A stretch of 64,000 nucleotides of DNA from Phaeobacter sp. A36a-5a (GTDB lineage: Bacteria > Pseudomonadota > Alphaproteobacteria > Rhodobacterales > Rhodobacteraceae), in the NCBI RefSeq assembly GCF_037911135.1, contig NZ_JBBLYU010000001.1, forward strand, positions 1-64,000, written 5' to 3'. The translations under genes and the position numbers were made by a program. Of the stretch, positions 42,703 through 52,352 are shown piece by piece (position 1 is the first letter of the stretch; every line of letters starts with the position of its first letter). The notes under the pieces are model-generated. The model did no database searches. It was not told the origin of the DNA and saw only the letters and a program-made list of their open reading frames with translations.

Positions 42703-45693
42703 ATGACGGTTGGGTATCTTGTCACTCTTGGCGACGGCACACTGGATGCCGGCGACGGGATTTCTGCGAACCAATCCAACTTTACTTCAGCCGATGTCAT
42801 CGGGACTGGCAGCTGGACCTGGAGCGGTGTCTATCAGGGCGACGGTCAGACCTACTCAAACATCAGTGACACTGGCACCTATCACTATGGAAGTGACGGG
42901 AATGTCTATTTTGTTCCAGATACTTGGTACACGACCAGCGGATCCGGCAGTGCGACGACGATCCCTGCCAATTCGATGTCGGGCACATCGGGTAATGACG
43001 CAATCAACGGCGACGCCAATGACAATGTTATCTATGGCGGTGATGGTGATGACTACCTGACCGGCTCCTCGGGCGATGACATTATCTTCGGCGGCGAGGG
43101 GAACGATAACTACGATACCGATACCGGCAATGACACCTTCTACGGTGAGGGCGGCGATGACTGGGTTGCAATCTATGACAACATGGATGGCGAATCGCTC
43201 TACGGTGGCGAAACCGGAGAGACCCTGGGCGATATGCTTGAGGTCTACGGCGATTATGCGGGTGTTGATGTCAACGTCACCTTTACCGGCGATGGGGACG
43301 GAACCGTCACATTTGCGGGGCAGACGGCCTATTTCTGGGAGTTTGAGCGGTTCTATCTCCATTCGGGAGACGACACGCTGGACGGCTCTGCGGCGACTTC
43401 GGCGCTCAACGTGCAAACCGGCAGCGGTGCCAACAGTGTTACGGGTGGGGCTGGTGATGACACGATATCGACCGGCGCGGGAGCGGATGTGGTCGACGGC
43501 GGCGCAGGCGACGATCTTGTCTGGGCCGGGGTAGGGGCCGACACGGTTGACGGCGGTGCCGGGGCCGACAGGCTCTTTGGTCAGGACGACAACGACCTCA
43601 TCTACGGTGGCACAGGGTCTGACACCATCGATGGGGGTTTGGGCGACGACACGATCTACGGGGGTGAAAACCCGGCAACTTCGGTCGGCGGAAGCAATAC
43701 CGCAGGGAACACCTATACGGTCATTCATCTTGGGACGGCGTCCGAGGTCGACAGCGTCGAGGGGAACGCCGCCAACGAAAACCCGAACGCTCTACTGGGG
43801 ACATACGGGAGCGCGGGGGCAGAGCTATATAACAACTTCCAGACTGCCATCGCGTCAGACGATAATGCGAATACGCGCATCGACTTCGATGACGAAGCCG
43901 CGCCGGAAACGATCAATATCAACGGTGTAGACAAGCTCGTCGACACCGGCATGGTCTATAACGCAACGGTAACGTTCACCGACGGCACCACCGGGACGTT
44001 CACGGCTGTGGTCATCCAGACCACGGACGGCCACGTCTACATGATGCCGGAAGTCTCGAACAACGCCGAGAACGTTCTTCTAACCAGCAAGACGATCGAG
44101 AGTATTTCGCTTGATAGTGTCGTTGTCGGCTACTCAAACGTCACCGCAACCCGGGTAGATGCCGACTATGCTCTGCCGGGTGACACGGATACCTCGGGCG
44201 ACAGCATCATTGGCGGCGCCGGCGCAGACGTCATCTATGGCGGTGCCGGGAATGACACCATTGCGGGCGGAACCGGCGCTGACAGCATAGATGCCGGGGA
44301 CGACGCGGACCTCATCCTTCTCCAGGATGGCTTCGGCAACGACACCATTGTTGGTGGTGAAGGGGGCAACGACAGCGATACGCTTTCCATGTCGAGCCTG
44401 ACCGGGCCAGTGACTGTGACCTATACCGGCGACGAGATGGGGACGATCACCAACGGAACCGATACGGTCAGTTTCTCGGAGATCGAGCGTCTGAACCTGA
44501 CCGAGCAGGCCGATGTCGTGAATGCCAGCGCGGATAGTGCCGGGGTCGATATAGATGCTCGAGGCGGTGACGACACCATAACCGGCGGCGCGGGGGCCGA
44601 TTCCATCAAGGGTGGCAGCGGCAGCGATTCCATCGTTGCCGGGGCTGGTGCTGATACGATTGTTGGCGGCATTGGCGACGACACCATTCGGCTGACTGCG
44701 GATTCAGATCGCGATCAGCTGGTGTTGGCCGATGGGGCGGGATCCGATCTGATCTATGATTTCGATCTGACGGACAGCGGTGACGGGACCACGGTTGATC
44801 AGCTGGATGTTTCAGGGCTCACCAATTTGGCTGGAGATCCAGTCAAAATCGGTGATGTCGTGGTGACCGATACCAATGGTGACGGGACCGGCGATGCGAT
44901 CATGACCTTCCCCAATGGGGAGAGCATCACATTGGTCGGGGTGCAGCGATCGCAGGTGGACAACGGGCCCGAAATGCACGCGATGGGCATACCCTGTTTT
45001 GCGGCCGGGACGCTGATCCAGACGCCAACCGGGCGCGTCAAGGTCGAAGACCTCAGCCCCGGTGATTGTGTCAGCACAATGTGGGCGGGTGCGCAGCAAA
45101 TCCTATGGGTTGGGGCATCGTCGTTCACCGCCACGCGCAAGCGCCTATCGGAGGCGCTGATGCCGGTGCGACTGGACCCGGACGCCTTTGGAGGTGAGCG
45201 GGCGCTGCTTGTTTCGCCTCAGCATTGCGTCCTGATGAAACAGCGCAGTAGCGGGCGCCCGGTGCATGTGCGCGCCAAGCATCTGGCACAGGTAACGGGA
45301 TCTGCATCGTTCGCACGGGAGGTGACGCAGGTTACCTATGTTCATGTACTACTGAAAAAGCACGAGAATATCCTGTCGAACGGAATCCCCAGCGAGACGT
45401 TTTATCCCGGCCCTATGGCGGTCTCCACGCTTGGCCCGGCAGATCGCCTGGGACTGTTTAAATGCCTGCCGCAGCTGATCCTCCATCCGGTAGAGCAGGC
45501 TTATGGGCCTCGTGTTCTGCCCGTTCTGACACGCCGGGAAGTGCAATCACTGGCCCGCGCCGGAGACCTGGTGCCCTGGCTGATCGGTGACATATCTCGG
45601 CACCCGCCCGCGGAGCAGTGGGCCGAGACGGGCGGCTGGCAGGCAATGTATTCGCCGCGGTACAGCTTTCAATCCGGCGCCGCAGCAGGGTAG
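42703..45693 (+). CDS. RTX calcium-binding protein with C-terminal Hint domain
   Basis: A 996-residue secreted-type protein. RTX nonapeptide blocks (GGDGDDYLTGSSGDD, GGAGDDLVWAGVGADTVDGG, GGAGADVIYGGAGNDTIAGG, GGAGADSIKGGSGSDSIVAG) occur in four groups between residues ~105 and ~670. The C-terminal third carries a Hint-type domain of the kind common in Roseobacter RTX proteins: CFAAGTLIQTPTGRVKVEDL, LLVSPQHCVLM and HVLLKKHENILSNG. RTX repeats bind calcium outside the cell after type I export. The Hint domain may self-cleave. No exporter genes adjoin it; the 10-15 kb secretion operon is a candidate route. Confidence 0.88.
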   Translation: MTVGYLVTLGDGTLDAGDGISANQSNFTSADVIGTGSWTWSGVYQGDGQTYSNISDTGTYHYGSDGNVYFVPDTWYTTSGSGSATTIPANSMSGTSGNDAINGDANDNVIYGGDGDDYLTGSSGDDIIFGGEGNDNYDTDTGNDTFYGEGGDDWVAIYDNMDGESLYGGETGETLGDMLEVYGDYAGVDVNVTFTGDGDGTVTFAGQTAYFWEFERFYLHSGDDTLDGSAATSALNVQTGSGANSVTGGAGDDTISTGAGADVVDGGAGDDLVWAGVGADTVDGGAGADRLFGQDDNDLIYGGTGSDTIDGGLGDDTIYGGENPATSVGGSNTAGNTYTVIHLGTASEVDSVEGNAANENPNALLGTYGSAGAELYNNFQTAIASDDNANTRIDFDDEAAPETININGVDKLVDTGMVYNATVTFTDGTTGTFTAVVIQTTDGHVYMMPEVSNNAENVLLTSKTIESISLDSVVVGYSNVTATRVDADYALPGDTDTSGDSIIGGAGADVIYGGAGNDTIAGGTGADSIDAGDDADLILLQDGFGNDTIVGGEGGNDSDTLSMSSLTGPVTVTYTGDEMGTITNGTDTVSFSEIERLNLTEQADVVNASADSAGVDIDARGGDDTITGGAGADSIKGGSGSDSIVAGAGADTIVGGIGDDTIRLTADSDRDQLVLADGAGSDLIYDFDLTDSGDGTTVDQLDVSGLTNLAGDPVKIGDVVVTDTNGDGTGDAIMTFPNGESITLVGVQRSQVDNGPEMHAMGIPCFAAGTLIQTPTGRVKVEDLSPGDCVSTMWAGAQQILWVGASSFTATRKRLSEALMPVRLDPDAFGGERALLVSPQHCVLMKQRSSGRPVHVRAKHLAQVTGSASFAREVTQVTYVHVLLKKHENILSNGIPSETFYPGPMAVSTLGPADRLGLFKCLPQLILHPVEQAYGPRVLPVLTRREVQSLARAGDLVPWLIGDISRHPPAEQWAETGGWQAMYSPRYSFQSGAAAG

Positions 45694-45728
45694 GCAGTCG
45701 TCTCACGCTATCCGCTGTGTGGACATGG

Positions 45729-46742
45729 TCAGTGGGTGTCGCGCAGGATCATTTCTGCGTCCAGCCTCACCGTTTCTTCGGGGGCCTGCGGGTAATCCAA
45801 GCGCCGCTCCAGGCAGCGCAATACGGCGGCAACCATGCCGTCAATCGGGTTTCGCAACGTGGTCAGTCGTATGGTCGGCCAACGGGCCATTTCGATGTCA
45901 TCAAAACCGATCACCGAGACGTCTTTGGGAACCACCCGACCGGCATCCCGCAGCGCACCGAGTGCGCCGATGGCCATGGCATCATTGGCACAGAATATCC
46001 CATCGAAATCAGTCTGTTCCAGCAGATTGCGGGTGGCGAAATATCCACTCTCGGTGGTGTAGGTTCCGGTGATCTCCCCCGCCAGTGTGATGCCTTTGGC
46101 CGTCAACCCGGCAAGCAGTCCGCTGCGGCGTTCAGCGGTCGCGCCGAATTCCCCCGGACCGCCCACCATCGCAACCCGGCGACGGCCGCGTTGCGCAAAC
46201 AGATCCGCCGCCATCTGTGCGGCTTCGTGGTTGCGCAGACAGATGTTGTCGACGCCCTCTGCTGCGATGATTCGGCCAGAGGCGATGACCGGGATATGCA
46301 GTTTGCTACAGAGTTCGACGATTTCGGTCGCAAGACTGCCGCTACGCAGGATCATCGCATCCAGCGGATAGCGGAGCACCTGGGTCACCGCATCGCGGGC
46401 ATGGTCGCCACCACCGGCGATCACCACCGGCCATTTGCCCGCGGCATTCAGGCCGGCGATCAGGGCAGAGGTCGCCTCCTTGTCGTATTCATTGCGCATC
46501 TCACCGGCGAAAACCGCAACCAGATTGGAGCGCGCCCCCTGCAGACTGGCGGCCAGCGCATTGGGCTGGTAGCCGAGTTCATGTGCCGCCAGCAGGATCC
46601 GTTCACGTTTTTCTTGATCCAGATAGGCGCCCTCGGTGAAAGCCCGAGAAACAGCCGAACGCGAAACGCCAGCGATTTCAGCCACATCTGCGGCTGTCAC
46701 CCGGGATTGGCGTTTGCCGCCAGCTGACCCTTGTCGCTTCAT
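45729..46742 (-). CDS. LacI-family transcriptional regulator of the ugp operon
   Basis: A 337-residue LacI regulator: helix-turn-helix RVTAADVAEIAGVSRSAVSRAF and hinge, then a sugar-binding-protein-like domain (AVFAGEMRNEYDKEATSALI, and FDGIFCANDAMAIGALGAL). It is divergent from ugpB, so it probably controls glycerol-3-phosphate/phosphodiester uptake by carbon signal rather than by a Pho box. An operator-like palindrome lies between them. The ATG at 46742 follows AAAGGGA; longer frames extend into the control region. Confidence 0.88.
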   Translation of the reverse strand: MKRQGSAGGKRQSRVTAADVAEIAGVSRSAVSRAFTEGAYLDQEKRERILLAAHELGYQPNALAASLQGARSNLVAVFAGEMRNEYDKEATSALIAGLNAAGKWPVVIAGGGDHARDAVTQVLRYPLDAMILRSGSLATEIVELCSKLHIPVIASGRIIAAEGVDNICLRNHEAAQMAADLFAQRGRRRVAMVGGPGEFGATAERRSGLLAGLTAKGITLAGEITGTYTTESGYFATRNLLEQTDFDGIFCANDAMAIGALGALRDAGRVVPKDVSVIGFDDIEMARWPTIRLTTLRNPIDGMVAAVLRCLERRLDYPQAPEETVRLDAEMILRDTH

Positions 46743-46791
46743 CTGTCGTCCCTTTCGGGCGTGATGTTTTTTTTGTGAGACACCGAAACCC

Positions 46792-46835
46792 TTGACACAA
46801 CCGTTACATAGCGCCCCTATATGAACACGTGTGCA
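46792..46835 (+). promoter_or_regulatory. ugpB promoter with LacI-type operator
   Basis: TTGACA at 46792-46797 is a good -35; the -10 is unclear (CCTATA or TATATG region, 46816-46823). Just after it TGAACACGTGTGCA (46822-46835) is a near-perfect 14-bp palindrome with a central CG, the usual form of LacI-family operators. It would block transcription when the regulator is bound. Confidence 0.6.
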
Positions 46836-47006
46836 GTTCTGGTGCAACGGACAAGCTCCTGGCAAAAGACACAGGGCGGAAAGACGCAGCGAGCCGCACA
46901 GGCCTAGGGGAGGCCATTTCAAAAAACACCATCGGTGGCCGTTTTCGGCTGCCTTGGACAATTGAATCGTTGGCCCGATTGGGCAACGGCAGACCGGAGA
47001 CTGATG

Positions 47007-48308
47007 ATGAAGCGTATTACGTTTACGACCGCTGCGACGCTGGCTTTTGCTGCAAACGCTGCGTTTGCCGAAACCGAGATCACCTGGTGGCACGCAATGG
47101 GTGGCGCGCTGGGCGACACCGTCAACCAGATCGCATCCGACTTCAACGCGAGCCAGGATGAGTACAAGATCACCCCGGTCTTCAAGGGCACCTATGAAGA
47201 GACCCTGACCGCAGGCATCGCTGCCTTCCGCGCAGGCGAACAGCCGAATGTGATGCAGGTGTTTGATGCTGGCGCCGCAACCGTGATCGGCGCCAAGGGC
47301 GCGACCATTCCGGTTCAGGATCTGCTGGCCAACAATGGTGTTGAATTCGACATCAACGATTACATCGCCGGCGTGCGCTATTTCTACGCCGACAGCGATG
47401 GCAAGATGATCGGCATGCCGTTCAACTCCTCCACGCCGATCATGTATTACAACATCCAGGCGCTGGAAAAAGCGGGCGTTACCGCGCCCACGACCTGGGA
47501 AGAGTTCCAGACCGTCACTGCACCAGCGCTGAAAGAGGCAGGCTATACCGCCCTGTCGCAGTCACATCTGCCCTGGATCTTCACCGAGAATTTCCACTCG
47601 CGCCACAACCTGCCGTTTGCCACCAACAACAATGGCTATGATGGGGTCGACACCCAGATCCTGGTGAACAACGACGCGATCAAGGCACATTTCACAGCTG
47701 TCACCGACTGGCAGAAAAACGGCTACTTCGAATGGTTCGGCACAGGTTGGGGCGACAACCAGACGCCGTTTGAAGAAGGCAAGGTTGCGATGTGGCTGGG
47801 CTCCTCCGGCTCCTTCGGTGGTCTGAGCAAGAAAGACCTGCCGTTTGATTTCTCCGCGACCATGCTGCCCTATTGGGAAGCCGTGACAACAGAGCCGACG
47901 CAAACCTTCATCGGTGGCGCCTCGCTGTTTGCCATGGCGGGCCATGATGCCGAAGAAAACAAGGCAACTGCTGCGTTCTTCGACTTCCTGACCTCCGCCG
48001 AGGTTCAGTATTTCTGGCACAAAGAAACCGGCTATGTGCCGATCACCGAAGCCGCATATGAGATGGCAAAGGCGGACGGCCATTATGACCGCGCCCCTGC
48101 GGCCGAGGTCGGCATCCAGCAGCTGTCGCTGGCGGCTGGTGACAACACCAAAGGCTATCGCATGGGCTTCTACGTACAGATCCGTGACGTGATGAACCGC
48201 GAATACGGTCGCATCCTGACTGGTGAAACCTCGGTTGAAGACGCCTTCAACGCGATTGAGTCCGAAGCCAACAACCTGCTGGCCCGTTTCGCCAAGACCC
48301 AAGGCTAA
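47007..48308 (+). CDS. ugpB: sn-Glycerol-3-phosphate ABC transporter binding protein
   Basis: A 433-residue periplasmic binding protein with a signal peptide (MKRITFTTAATLAFAANAAFA). Mature start: ETEITWWHAMGGALGDTVNQ. It has the UgpB marks FKGTYEETLTAGIAAFRAGE, QVFDAGAATVIGAKGA and PFNSSTPIMYYN. It delivers glycerol-3-phosphate or glycerophosphodiesters to UgpAE. Two ATGs adjoin; the second (47007) has GGAG at seven bases. A hairpin follows the gene and may raise its level over the membrane genes. Confidence 0.92.
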   Translation: MKRITFTTAATLAFAANAAFAETEITWWHAMGGALGDTVNQIASDFNASQDEYKITPVFKGTYEETLTAGIAAFRAGEQPNVMQVFDAGAATVIGAKGATIPVQDLLANNGVEFDINDYIAGVRYFYADSDGKMIGMPFNSSTPIMYYNIQALEKAGVTAPTTWEEFQTVTAPALKEAGYTALSQSHLPWIFTENFHSRHNLPFATNNNGYDGVDTQILVNNDAIKAHFTAVTDWQKNGYFEWFGTGWGDNQTPFEEGKVAMWLGSSGSFGGLSKKDLPFDFSATMLPYWEAVTTEPTQTFIGGASLFAMAGHDAEENKATAAFFDFLTSAEVQYFWHKETGYVPITEAAYEMAKADGHYDRAPAAEVGIQQLSLAAGDNTKGYRMGFYVQIRDVMNREYGRILTGETSVEDAFNAIESEANNLLARFAKTQG

Positions 48309-48331
48309 TCGCGGGGAATTCCCCCTTACCT

Positions 48332-48360
48332 GTGACGGCCGCAGCCCCTGCGGCCGTCAC
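48332..48360 (+). other. Perfect intercistronic hairpin between ugpB and ugpA
   Basis: A 13-bp perfect stem (GTGACGGCCGCAG / CTGCGGCCGTCAC) with a 3-base loop and no T run. It is likely an mRNA stabiliser or partial terminator that keeps the binding-protein message in excess. Confidence 0.8.
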
Positions 48361-48383
48361 GCATTACAACGAAGAGGCACACC

Positions 48384-49265
48384 GTGAAACGCGCCGGATT
48401 CTCGACCAAGTGGATGCCGATCCTGCTGCTGATGCCGCAGCTCGTCATTATCGCTATTTTCTTCTATTGGCCCGCCTGGCACGCAATCCAGTCGTCCTTT
48501 TACCTGCAGGATCCGTTCGGGTTTGGCTCTACCTTTGTCGGTCTGGAAAATTACACCGATCTTATGGGGAACAGTGAATATCGCCGCGTTGCGGTTTTCA
48601 CGCTTGTATTTACGGTTTTGGTGACCTTCTTCTCGCTTGCGATTGCACTGTTGCTGGCGGTGAAGGCGGACAATGTCCTGCGCGGCGCACGCACCTATAG
48701 GACCCTTCTGATGTGGGTCTATGCGGTCGCCCCGCCGGTTGCCGGCTTCATTGGTCTGATCATGTTCGACCAGAGCTGGGGACCATTGACGCGGCTTGCC
48801 GGTTTCTTTGGCTGGGACTTTGTTCTGGGCGTGAACTTCAACGATACCGCAGCCGCGATGGTTCTGGTCTCGGTCTGGAAACAGATTCCGGTCAACTTCA
48901 TCTTCTTCCTGTCCGGTTTGCAATCCATCCCGCGTTCCGTACGTGAGGCGGCTCTGATCGACAACGGATCGGCGACCAGCCGGTTCTGGGATGTGACGTT
49001 CCCGCTGCTTGCGCCGACGGGCTTCTTCCTCCTGATCATCAATATCACCTATGCCCTGTTCGACACCTTCGGCATTGTCGATACACTGGTGAAGGGCGAG
49101 CCGGGCAACAATCCGATGACCCTTGTTTACAAGGTTTATGTCGATGGTTTCCGTGGCAATGACCTTGGCGGTTCCTCGGCACAGTCGGTGATCCTGATGG
49201 TTCTTGTCCTCGCGCTTACGGTCTTCCAGTTCCGGCTGATTGACCGTCGGATCCACTATACCTGA
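48384..49265 (+). CDS. ugpA: sn-Glycerol-3-phosphate ABC transporter permease UgpA
   Basis: A 293-residue inner-membrane permease with six helices. FFYWPAWHAIQSSFYLQDPF near the N-terminus and the permease EAA-type motif (REAALIDNGSATSRFWDVTFP) are typical of UgpA. A GTG start follows AAGAGG. It is the second gene of ugpBAEC. Confidence 0.92.
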   Translation: MKRAGFSTKWMPILLLMPQLVIIAIFFYWPAWHAIQSSFYLQDPFGFGSTFVGLENYTDLMGNSEYRRVAVFTLVFTVLVTFFSLAIALLLAVKADNVLRGARTYRTLLMWVYAVAPPVAGFIGLIMFDQSWGPLTRLAGFFGWDFVLGVNFNDTAAAMVLVSVWKQIPVNFIFFLSGLQSIPRSVREAALIDNGSATSRFWDVTFPLLAPTGFFLLIINITYALFDTFGIVDTLVKGEPGNNPMTLVYKVYVDGFRGNDLGGSSAQSVILMVLVLALTVFQFRLIDRRIHYT

Positions 49266-49275
49266 GGGGGCTGAC

Positions 49276-50157
49276 ATGGCTGACCAAACACCCGTTCAAA
49301 CGCCGCGCCGCTCCATCAACTGGGGGGCCGTTGGCGACCACACCGTTCTGATCCTCGGCTCGCTCTTCATGCTGGTGCCGCTGATCATGGTGGTGATGAC
49401 CACAACCGTGCCGGATGTGGATATCATCAAATACGGACCGCAGCTGAAGATCGGCGACCAGTTCGACGAGAACTTCAAAAAGGCGATGTTCGAGGCCTCC
49501 GGCTTTTCCGGGGCCAACACCGGCACGCGGATGCTGTTCAACTCCTTTGTTCTCGGTATCGGCTTTGCGCTTGGGAAGATCCTGATTGCGATGATGGCGG
49601 CCTATGCCATCGTCTATTTCCGCCTGCGGTTTGCCACGCTGGCATTCTGGGTGATCTTCACCACGCTGCTGCTGCCGCTGGAGGTCCGTATTCTGCCGTC
49701 CTATGAGGTGGTGCAGCAGCTGGGCATGCTCAACACCTACCAGGGTCTGATCATCCCCTTGATTGCGTCTGCAACCGCAACCTTCTTCTTCCGCCAGTTT
49801 TTCCGGTCTGTGCCGGAAGAGCTGGTCGAGGCTGCGCGCATTGATGGGGCTGGGCCGGTGAAGTTCTTCATCGATATTCTGGTGCCGCTGTCGCGGACCA
49901 TGATTGCGGCCATGTTCATCATCATGTTTGTCTTTGGCTGGAACCAGTATCTCTGGCCCACCATGATCACCACCGAAGAGGACATGTATACGCTGGTGCG
50001 GGGGATCAAACAGATCACCCAGACCCTCGAAGGCACCAATGTCCCCGAATTCGGTCGCGCAAATCTTCTCGCCGTGATCGCCATCCTGCCGCCCGTGGCA
50101 GTCGTCATTTTCTTCCAAAGCTGGTTCGTCAAGGGCCTGACGGAATCCGATAAGTAA
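49276..50157 (+). CDS. ugpE: sn-Glycerol-3-phosphate ABC transporter permease UgpE
   Basis: A 293-residue permease of the MalG type. FVLGIGFALGKILIAMMAAYA and the EAA motif (VEAARIDGAGPVKFFIDILVP) are clear, and TNVPEFGRANLLAVIAILPP lies near the end, as in UgpE. The ATG at 49276 follows GAGGGGG; a start at 49240 would lie inside ugpA. A ~20-residue polar N-terminal tail precedes the first helix. Confidence 0.92.
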   Translation: MADQTPVQTPRRSINWGAVGDHTVLILGSLFMLVPLIMVVMTTTVPDVDIIKYGPQLKIGDQFDENFKKAMFEASGFSGANTGTRMLFNSFVLGIGFALGKILIAMMAAYAIVYFRLRFATLAFWVIFTTLLLPLEVRILPSYEVVQQLGMLNTYQGLIIPLIASATATFFFRQFFRSVPEELVEAARIDGAGPVKFFIDILVPLSRTMIAAMFIIMFVFGWNQYLWPTMITTEEDMYTLVRGIKQITQTLEGTNVPEFGRANLLAVIAILPPVAVVIFFQSWFVKGLTESDK

Positions 50158-50169
50158 GGACTTCAAATA

Positions 50170-51216
50170 ATGGCTCAGGTTTCCCTGAATTCTGTACGCA
50201 AGGTCTACCCCAATGGGGTCGAGGCCGTCACTTCCTCCAGCTTCAAGATCGAGGATGGCGAATTCGTTGTCCTGGTCGGCCCATCGGGCTGCGGCAAATC
50301 CACGTTGCTGCGCATGATTGCCGGTCTGGAGGATATCACCGAAGGCACGCTGGAAATCGGCGACCGGGTGGTCAACAATGTCGATCCGGCGGATCGCGAT
50401 ATCGCGATGGTGTTCCAGAACTACGCGCTCTATCCGCATATGACGGTGCGCAAGAACATCGCCTATGGCCTGAAGAACCGCAAAACCCCCGAGGCTGAGA
50501 TCAAGCAGAAGGTGGCCGAGGCCGCCAAGATGTTGAACCTTGAGGAATATCTGGACCGCAAACCCTCGCAGCTGTCCGGCGGTCAGCGCCAGCGGGTTGC
50601 CATGGGGCGCGCCATCGTGCGCGATCCGGCGCTGTTCCTGTTTGATGAACCTCTGTCGAACCTTGATGCCAAGCTGCGCAACCAGATGCGGATTGAGATC
50701 AAGGCCCTGCAACGCCGTCTGGGCGTCACCTCGATCTACGTGACCCACGATCAGGTTGAGGCGATGACCATGGCGGATCGCATCATTGTCCTGAACGGTG
50801 GCCGGATCGAACAGATTGGCACCCCGTCTGAGATCTATCACAATCCGGCGTCTGTCTTTGTCGCCTCCTTCATGGGCGCGCCACCGATGAACCTGGTTGA
50901 TGCCACGATCTCCGATGGTCAGGTCACCCTGCCGGATGGTGTGGCGATGGGGGCACTGGATGGCGCTGCATCAGGTGCCGTCAAGCTCGGCATCCGCCCC
51001 GAGGATGTGCAGCTGGTCAGCGAAGGTGGTATTTCGATCAACGTTGAACTGATCGAAGAACTGGGCGCACATCGCCTGCTGCATGGCCAGCTCGGCGGGC
51101 AGCCGTTCACAATCCACGTCCTGAAGGACATTCCGGTTGATCCCGGACCCCATCAGATCTCGGTGGATCCGGCGGCGATCTGCCTGTTTGACGCAGAAAG
51201 CGGCAAACGCAGATGA
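50170..51216 (+). CDS. ugpC: sn-Glycerol-3-phosphate ABC transporter ATPase UgpC
   Basis: A 348-residue ATPase of the MalK/UgpC group: Walker [10 protein letters not shown], signature LSGGQRQRV, Walker [17 protein letters not shown], switch His THDQ. A C-terminal regulatory OB-like domain follows from about residue 240. It energises UgpAE. Its stop overlaps the next start (ATGA), tying the phosphatase-like gene to the operon. Confidence 0.93.
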   Translation: MAQVSLNSVRKVYPNGVEAVTSSSFKIEDGEFVVLVGPSGCGKSTLLRMIAGLEDITEGTLEIGDRVVNNVDPADRDIAMVFQNYALYPHMTVRKNIAYGLKNRKTPEAEIKQKVAEAAKMLNLEEYLDRKPSQLSGGQRQRVAMGRAIVRDPALFLFDEPLSNLDAKLRNQMRIEIKALQRRLGVTSIYVTHDQVEAMTMADRIIVLNGGRIEQIGTPSEIYHNPASVFVASFMGAPPMNLVDATISDGQVTLPDGVAMGALDGAASGAVKLGIRPEDVQLVSEGGISINVELIEELGAHRLLHGQLGGQPFTIHVLKDIPVDPGPHQISVDPAAICLFDAESGKRR

Positions 51217-52214
51217 CCGAGGTTCTGGACAGTCTGCCGCCGGTTTCCCCCGAGATGCAGGCCCGGATCAAGGCAGCGTCGCGCACTGCAGCGGCGCATC
51301 GCGCGCTCATGGCAGAGGTGCCGGCGATGGCCGCCTTGCAAGGCGGTGGTAAGGGTCATCTGGAAGCGCTGGCCTCCTCGGTGTCGGTTGTGGCCTGGAA
51401 CGTCGAGCGCTGCCTTTTTCCTGAGGATACCGCCGGCCACATCCTCCCGCTGGCGCCGCAGGTAGTCCTGCTGTCAGAGGTCGACCATGGCATGGCGCGT
51501 ACCGGTCAGCGCCACACCACCGAGGAGATGGCTGCCGCACTCGACATGGCTTATGTCTTTGGTGTGGAATTTCACGAGCTGGATCTGGGTGGGCCTACCG
51601 AACAGGCGTTTTGCACCGATGATTTCAATCTGTTCGGCTGGCACGGCAATGCCATCCTGTCGGCGGTCCCGCCGGAACGGGTGACGCTGATCCGGCTGGA
51701 TGATCACGGGCATTGGTTCGCCTCGGATGAGGTGCCGGCTGACCCGGACCAGCCGCGCCTTGGTGGCCGCATGGCGATTGCCGCGGTTCTACCGACTGAG
51801 GCTGGACCGATCTGCGTGGTTTCCACCCATCTGGAGAGCAACGCCGACGCAGCCCATAGGCATCAGCAGTTTGACAGGCTGCTCCGCGCCATCGACGCAT
51901 TTGCGCCGGATATGCCGGTACTGATTGGCGGTGATCTGAATACAGGCAATCACCTGCCGCCTGATTTCGACTGGCAGCGCGAGACGCTGTTCGATCTGGC
52001 CCGTTCCCATGGCTACGACTGGAGCGCGACCCCGGATGGTGTCACCACCCGCCCCAGTCTCATCACGCCGCATCCTGATCGGCAGATGAAGCTGGACTGG
52101 TTCTGCACCCGCGATATGCGCGCGACCGAGAGTCGGCTGCTGTCTTCGGTTGATCAAAATGGTCGCCCGCTGTCTGATCATGATGCCGTCTGGTGCCGCG
52201 TCGGGCTCGATTGA
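51213..52214 (+). CDS. Endonuclease/exonuclease/phosphatase (EEP) family protein in the ugp operon
   Basis: A 333-residue EEP-superfamily hydrolase without a signal peptide. Conserved points: VAWNVERC (metal-site Asn), LLSEVDHGM (Glu), [12 protein letters not shown] (His), [11 protein letters not shown] (Asp/Asn), and DHDAVW near the end (Asp-His). Members cleave phosphodiesters in nucleic acids, lipids or small molecules. Translation is coupled to ugpC. In other bacteria this place is often taken by the GDPD enzyme UgpQ, so it may act on imported glycerophosphodiesters in the cytoplasm; that is inference. Confidence 0.85.
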   Translation: MTEVLDSLPPVSPEMQARIKAASRTAAAHRALMAEVPAMAALQGGGKGHLEALASSVSVVAWNVERCLFPEDTAGHILPLAPQVVLLSEVDHGMARTGQRHTTEEMAAALDMAYVFGVEFHELDLGGPTEQAFCTDDFNLFGWHGNAILSAVPPERVTLIRLDDHGHWFASDEVPADPDQPRLGGRMAIAAVLPTEAGPICVVSTHLESNADAAHRHQQFDRLLRAIDAFAPDMPVLIGGDLNTGNHLPPDFDWQRETLFDLARSHGYDWSATPDGVTTRPSLITPHPDRQMKLDWFCTRDMRATESRLLSSVDQNGRPLSDHDAVWCRVGLD

Positions 52215-52352
52215 TGCCGACACTGGCCTGATCCATTGACCGGGCGGCATGTGTCCGGCCGGTCAAGGCCCTGAGGTGCTATACGCCCGCGGTATTAAAA
52301 TACACGCCTGATTATCGGCGGCAGGTCTGCGGTCGCGTGATAAACAGGGCGC

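Noticed and set aside
49216-50841. 541-codon minus-strand frame opposite ugpE-ugpC
   Set aside because: An antisense shadow of high-GC coding DNA, rich in His/Arg/Gln, without family-like motifs.
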